Assembly: GCA_900596015.1 (NCBI GenBank)
Contig: UVIF01000024.1
Location: 248,001 to 312,000, forward strand
Source of the DNA: Pseudomonas viridiflava
GTDB taxonomy: Bacteria; Pseudomonadota; Gammaproteobacteria; Pseudomonadales; Pseudomonadaceae
Reading direction: 5' to 3'
Length of the DNA stretch: 64,000 nucleotides
The notes under the pieces are model-generated. The model saw only the letters and a program-made list of their open reading frames with translations. It was not told the origin of the DNA and did not search any database. A program made the translations under genes and the position numbers. This document shows, piece after piece, positions 60,523 to 64,000 of this stretch; position 1 is the first letter of the stretch; each line of letters opens with the position of its first letter.

Positions 60523-60660
60523 TCGTAGGCGCGGTCATTGGCCGCGAAGCAGACGCCACGGTGTGCAGGGGGAAACGCGGCGCGCCCTTCGCGGCCACGG
60601 ACCGCTCCTACGGGAATCGTGGTGTTCCTGTAGGAGCGGTCATTGGCCGCGAAGCAGGCG
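60523..60660. repeat. Cluster of three REP elements after phoR
   Basis: Units of the 'gtaggagcggtcattggccg' class lie at 60523-60552 and 60628-60660 in one orientation, with a reverse unit (TTCGCGGCCACGGACCGCTC) at about 60585-60613 between them. This is the same class and alternating layout as the cluster after xpt. Apart from these units, the 311-base gap from 60503 to 60813 shows no gene. Confidence 0.88.
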
Positions 60661-60813
60661 CTGCAGTCTGTTGGGAGAACGCTGCATATGGCAGCCTTAT
60701 CGGCGCACCCCACTAGGCAAGTGCCCGCCCAGCCGTTACATTGCCAAACACATTACCCGCCCCGGGTATCGCCTCACTTCCCTTCCAGCACACGGACACC
60801 GTAAAACGCCACC

Positions 60814-62154
60814 ATGGACCCTTCCACAGGCATCTCCCTTTCGTCATTGTTCGCCGATTTCGGCATGATTCTTTTCGCTCTGTTCCTGGTACTGCTCAAC
60901 GGCTTCTTCGTTGCCGCCGAGTTCGCCATGGTCAAACTGCGCTCGACCCGCGTGGAAGCCATCGCCAAGAAACATGGATGGCGCGGCAGCATCCTGCGTA
61001 CCGTGCACAGCCAGCTCGACGCCTACCTGTCCGCCTGCCAGTTGGGCATCACCCTGGCCTCGCTGGGGCTGGGCTGGGTCGGTGAACCGGCGTTCGCGCA
61101 CATACTCGAACCCCTGCTGGGCGCAGTCGGCGTGCAATCGCCGGAAGTGATCAAGGGCGTGTCGTTCTTCAGCGCCTTCTTCGTTATCTCGTACCTGCAC
61201 ATCGTGGTCGGCGAGCTGGCGCCCAAGTCCTGGGCAATCCGCAAACCCGAGCTGCTGTCGATGTGGACGGCCGTGCCGCTGTATCTGTTCTACTGGGCCA
61301 TGTACCCGGCCATCTACCTGCTCAACGCCAGCGCCAACGGCATTCTGCGCATCGCCGGCCAGGGCGAGCCGGGCCCACACCACGAACATCACTACAGCCG
61401 CGACGAGCTCAAGCTGATCCTGCATTCGAGCCGAGGCCAGGACCCCAGCGACCAAGGCATGCGCGTGCTGGCTTCGGCGGTAGAAATGGGCGAGCTGGAA
61501 GTGGTGGACTGGGCCAACTCGCGTGAAGACCTGGTGAGCCTGGAATTCAACGCGCCGCTCAAGGAAATCCTGGCGATGTTTCGCCGGCATAAATTCAGCC
61601 GCTATCCGGTGTACGACACCGAGCGCGAAGAATTCGTCGGCCTGTTGCACATCAAGGACCTGCTGCTGGAGCTGGCCGCACTCGATCATCTGCCAGAGTC
61701 GTTCAACCTGGCCGAATTGACCCGCCCGCTGGAGCGCGTATCGCGGCACATGCCGCTGTCGCGCCTGCTGGAGCAGTTCCGCAAGGGCGGCGCACACTTC
61801 GCCCTGGTGGAGGAAGCCGACGGCAAGATCATCGGCTACCTGACCATGGAAGACGTGCTGGAAGTGCTGGTCGGCGATATTCAGGACGAACACCGCAAGG
61901 CCGAGCGCGGCATTCTGGCCTATCAGCCCGGCAAGCTGCTGGTGCGTGGCGACACGCCGTTGTTCAAGGTCGAGCGGCTGTTGGGCGTGGACCTGGATCA
62001 CATCGAGGCGGAAACCCTGGCAGGCTTGATCTACGAGACCCTCAAGCGGGTGCCCGAGGAAGAAGAGCTGCTGGAAGTCGAAGGGCTGCGCATCATCATC
62101 AAGAAGATGAAGGGGCCCAAGATCATCCTGGCCAAGGTGCTCAAGATCGAGTGA
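60814..62154 (+). CDS. CNNM/HlyC-CorC family membrane protein with CBS domains
   Basis: A 446-residue protein: an N-terminal DUF21/CNNM transmembrane domain of four helices (about 1-200, containing LLNGFFVAAEFAMVKLRSTR and SACQLGITLASLGLGWVGEP), a CBS pair (about 220-345) and a C-terminal CorC_HlyC domain (about 355-440). Often called hemolysin, but the family's better-supported role is Mg2+ or other divalent-cation transport and its regulation. It is divergent from nothing nearby and stands alone between the REP cluster and the M23 peptidase. Confidence 0.9.
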   Translation: MDPSTGISLSSLFADFGMILFALFLVLLNGFFVAAEFAMVKLRSTRVEAIAKKHGWRGSILRTVHSQLDAYLSACQLGITLASLGLGWVGEPAFAHILEPLLGAVGVQSPEVIKGVSFFSAFFVISYLHIVVGELAPKSWAIRKPELLSMWTAVPLYLFYWAMYPAIYLLNASANGILRIAGQGEPGPHHEHHYSRDELKLILHSSRGQDPSDQGMRVLASAVEMGELEVVDWANSREDLVSLEFNAPLKEILAMFRRHKFSRYPVYDTEREEFVGLLHIKDLLLELAALDHLPESFNLAELTRPLERVSRHMPLSRLLEQFRKGGAHFALVEEADGKIIGYLTMEDVLEVLVGDIQDEHRKAERGILAYQPGKLLVRGDTPLFKVERLLGVDLDHIEAETLAGLIYETLKRVPEEEELLEVEGLRIIIKKMKGPKIILAKVLKIE

Positions 62155-62211
62155 TGTGTGGCAGGTCGGTGCCAGCTGCGAGCAGGCCGGGCGTTGTGCA
62201 GTGACCCTGAT

Positions 62212-62250
62212 GGCCTCTTCGCGGGTAGAACCCGCTCCCACATGGGTCCG
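62212..62250. repeat. REP element after the CNNM gene
   Basis: A single unit of the 'gcgggtagaacccgctccca' class lies between the convergent ends of the CNNM gene and the M23 peptidase gene; it is the inverse orientation of the copy at 30.14 kb. Confidence 0.85.
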
Positions 62251-62295
62251 TAGCACAAAGGTCCGCTCACGCAGGGGATGGTTCCTGCGACGAGC

Positions 62296-63192
62296 CTACT
62301 GGCCGCCGACGGCGAAGTTGGGGAGCACGCCCAGTGGCCGGTCGAACTGGTAGGGGATCGATTCCAGCGCCAGGCCGACGTTGCGCTGCACCACGAAATG
62401 CAGGTGCGGACCGGTGCTGTTGCCGGTGTTGCCCGAACGCGCCAGCGCCGAGCCGACACTGACCTGCTGACCCTCCTTGACGCTGACCGAACCGCGCATC
62501 AGGTGCAGATAGACGCCCATGGTGCCGTCTTCGTGGAGGATACGCACGAAGTTGCCCGATGGGTTGTCACCGCGATTGTTCTGCTCGTTTTCCACCTTGA
62601 TCACCGTGCCGCCGCGCGCCGCGATGATCGGCGTGCCTTCGGGCATGGCGATGTCCATGGCATAGCGCCCCTTTGCGCCGAAATGGCTGTATTTGCCATT
62701 GGGGCCTTGGGTCAGGCGGAAAGGTCCGCCGCGCCACGGGAATGGATAGCGATAACCATGCGCCTCGCCTTGCGGGTCACCGATCGAGGACACCAGCGTC
62801 TGCGCATAGCCCAACGGCTTGCCGGCCTGCTGGGCCGTGAGCACCACCAGGCTGACGCTGCTGCGCGCGGGCACTACCCGGCGGATGCTGCTGGGCGGCA
62901 GGCCTTGCACGTTGCGCAACTTGCTCAGCTTGAGCTCGACCTCGACCGGTGCATACAGATCGTTGCGCACCATGAAATTGGCGCTGCCCCTGGTTTTCTT
63001 CACCTCCAGACGAACCTGCCGGTCGATGCGCTCGACGATGCGCTCGCGCAGCACGAACACCCGCGCGCCGGGCACGGGCCGGTCGGTGTAGGAGGTGACG
63101 CCATCGGCATTGGTGAACTTGTAGACGGTCGCCGCCTGAGCCATGGGGGCGGCCGCGAGCAGGCCGCAGATCAGCAGGAGGCGATAGACCAT
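62296..63192 (-). CDS. Periplasmic M23-family metallopeptidase with DUF4124 N-terminus
   Basis: A 298-residue exported protein: signal peptide (about 1-20, LLAAAPMAQA), a DUF4124 domain (YKFTNADGVTSYTDRPVPGA, about 24-43), a beta-rich middle and the M23 endopeptidase domain (about 150-290). The zinc site is seen as the HFGAKGRYAMD motif (His and Asp) and GPHLHF. M23 enzymes cut peptidoglycan peptides; whether it is an active hydrolase or a cell-division accessory is not clear. ATG at 63192 has no strong ribosome site. Confidence 0.87.
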   Translation of the reverse strand: MVYRLLLICGLLAAAPMAQAATVYKFTNADGVTSYTDRPVPGARVFVLRERIVERIDRQVRLEVKKTRGSANFMVRNDLYAPVEVELKLSKLRNVQGLPPSSIRRVVPARSSVSLVVLTAQQAGKPLGYAQTLVSSIGDPQGEAHGYRYPFPWRGGPFRLTQGPNGKYSHFGAKGRYAMDIAMPEGTPIIAARGGTVIKVENEQNNRGDNPSGNFVRILHEDGTMGVYLHLMRGSVSVKEGQQVSVGSALARSGNTGNSTGPHLHFVVQRNVGLALESIPYQFDRPLGVLPNFAVGGQ

Positions 63193-63262
63193 GGGGGCGA
63201 TGTCTGAAGGGGAACGAGCGCCAAGATTAGCAGGTATCGGCGCAGCGGCAATGTGCCATCTG

Positions 63263-64000
63263 TCAGGCGCCTGGCACGAAATGTTTCTGCACCGATCCAC
63301 GGGCGATCAAGCGCGAAATGTAGTCGAGCTTCTGCGCATCCTGGTCGAGAAAACGGAACGTCAGCTGCAGCCAGTCACTGTCGGGCTTGGGCTCGAATGC
63401 GGCAACGGCGTGCAGGTAGCCATTGAGGCGAGCCACCTCGGCATTCTCGCCCTGCTCCAGATCCAGTACCGCCAGCTCCAGCACCTGCGGCAGCACCGCT
63501 GCGCGGCGTACCACCAGCAACGCTTCCTTGAGGCTCAGGGCCTTGATCACGCACTGCTGGCTGCCACCGGGCAAACGCAGTTGGCCCTGCCCGCGGCCCA
63601 TGGGCGCTGCAGCTCGCGGAGGCGGCGCCGCCGTACCTGCCAACAGTGGGCTGGCAGCACGAGACGCCGGCGCTGCAGCCCGTGCAGGCTCGGCACGGCC
63701 CGAGGTCAACGCGCTGAGCGAGTCGTTGGCAAAGGCCGAAGCGGCCTGCTGGCGAGTCGGCGCACCGGCGGCAAGGGCCTGCAGCTTGCCGACCTTGGCC
63801 AGGGCCTTCTTGACCTTGGTCATCAGCTGTTCGTTGGTGAACGGCTTGCCGATGTAATCGGAAACGCCAGCCTGGATCGCCTGCACGACGTTTTCCTTGT
63901 CGCCTCGGCTGGTCACCATGATGAAAGGCAAGGTCTTGCTGTTTTCCTGCTCGCGGGTCCAGGTCAGTAGTTCAAGACCCGACATTTCCGGCATTTCCCA
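63263..64000 (-). CDS. Response regulator with a C-terminal PilZ-like domain (truncated by the window edge)
   Basis: The visible part, whose start is beyond position 64000, runs from the end of a CheY-like receiver (WEMPEMSGLELLTWTREQEN, then VTSRGDKENVVQAI and the conserved Lys in DYIGKPFTNEQL) through an Ala/Arg/Pro-rich linker to a C-terminal domain of about 100 residues. That last part (GSQQCVIKALSLKEALLVVR to LTFRFLDQDAQKLDYISRLI) has the beta pattern and closing helix of PilZ domains, but I cannot see the RxxxR c-di-GMP motif, so binding is doubtful. The phosphoacceptor Asp would lie a residue or two outside the window. It is adjacent to the M23 peptidase gene on the same strand. Confidence 0.78.
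   Translation of the reverse strand, partial: WEMPEMSGLELLTWTREQENSKTLPFIMVTSRGDKENVVQAIQAGVSDYIGKPFTNEQLMTKVKKALAKVGKLQALAAGAPTRQQAASAFANDSLSALTSGRAEPARAAAPASRAASPLLAGTAAPPPRAAAPMGRGQGQLRLPGGSQQCVIKALSLKEALLVVRRAAVLPQVLELAVLDLEQGENAEVARLNGYLHAVAAFEPKPDSDWLQLTFRFLDQDAQKLDYISRLIARGSVQKHFVPGA

Overview
This 64 kb window is a stretch of a high-GC gammaproteobacterial chromosome, almost certainly a fluorescent Pseudomonas and most likely of the P. putida group. The evidence is the gene content and order (amaA-amaB-regulator-hglS, rep-xpt, pauR-dadX-dadA-lrp, rpmB-rpmG, radC/coaBC-dut-algC-argB, pyrE/crc, rph/yicC-gmk, rpoZ-spoT-ridA, exbB-exbD-tonB, oxyR-recG, ubiC-ubiA, phoB-phoR), which matches the order I recall for P. 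putida KT2440. Pseudomonas-type REP repeats in three sequence classes sit in many of the gaps. I see no rRNA, tRNA, CRISPR array, prophage, insertion sequence or plasmid-like segment; this is core chromosome.

Layout. 1-3.3 kb: ubiK, a LysR regulator and comM. 3.4-8.8 kb: a lysine/pipecolate catabolic locus, with amaA and amaB on the minus strand, a divergent LysR gene, and hglS (2-oxoadipate to D-2-hydroxyglutarate). 8.8-14.1 kb: a Cache-type chemoreceptor with a sigma-28-like promoter, a NorM/MATE exporter, and a c-di-GMP protein with intact EAL but altered GGDEF. 14.3-17 kb: rep helicase and xpt. 17-29.6 kb: amino-acid and polyamine catabolism, with a PauR-type regulator cotranscribed with an acetyl-CoA hydrolase/transferase family gene, dadX and dadA with divergent lrp, a YkgJ zinc/iron-cluster protein, a PauB/PuuB oxidase, a DUF1127 gene divergent from a MocR regulator, a phospholipase-D-type lipoprotein and the PauC/KauB aldehyde dehydrogenase with a cupin gene.

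30-46.5 kb is housekeeping: ribosomal proteins L28 and L33, a peptide-type solute-binding protein, radC, CoA synthesis (coaBC), dUTPase, the long membrane-anchored form of AlgC, argB, pyrE, the catabolite-repression protein Crc, RNase PH, YicC, guanylate kinase, omega subunit, SpoT and RidA. 46.5-64 kb holds a lipoprotein, an SDR-like protein, the TonB energising complex, OxyR, RecG, a YbaK-HDOD fusion, an SCP2-like protein, HU, rubredoxin, ubiquinone entry enzymes UbiC and UbiA, a small secreted COG4315 protein, PhoB-PhoR with a PHO box, a CNNM/CBS membrane protein, an M23 peptidase and, cut by the right edge, a response regulator with a PilZ-like tail.

I did not find a clear-cut undescribed multi-gene system. 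The observations most worth following are the AlgC N-terminal membrane/sensor module, two candidate operator regions (upstream of hglS and between the DUF1127 and MocR genes), the arrangement of REP elements (two trimers and one that supplies a gene's stop codon), and the PauR-linked CoA-transferase gene. Many start choices here are non-ATG (TTG for the pauR, EAL-protein and spoT genes; GTG for xpt, lrp, algC, phoR, the DUF4124 gene and probably ubiC); I set them by Shine-Dalgarno spacing and family length.
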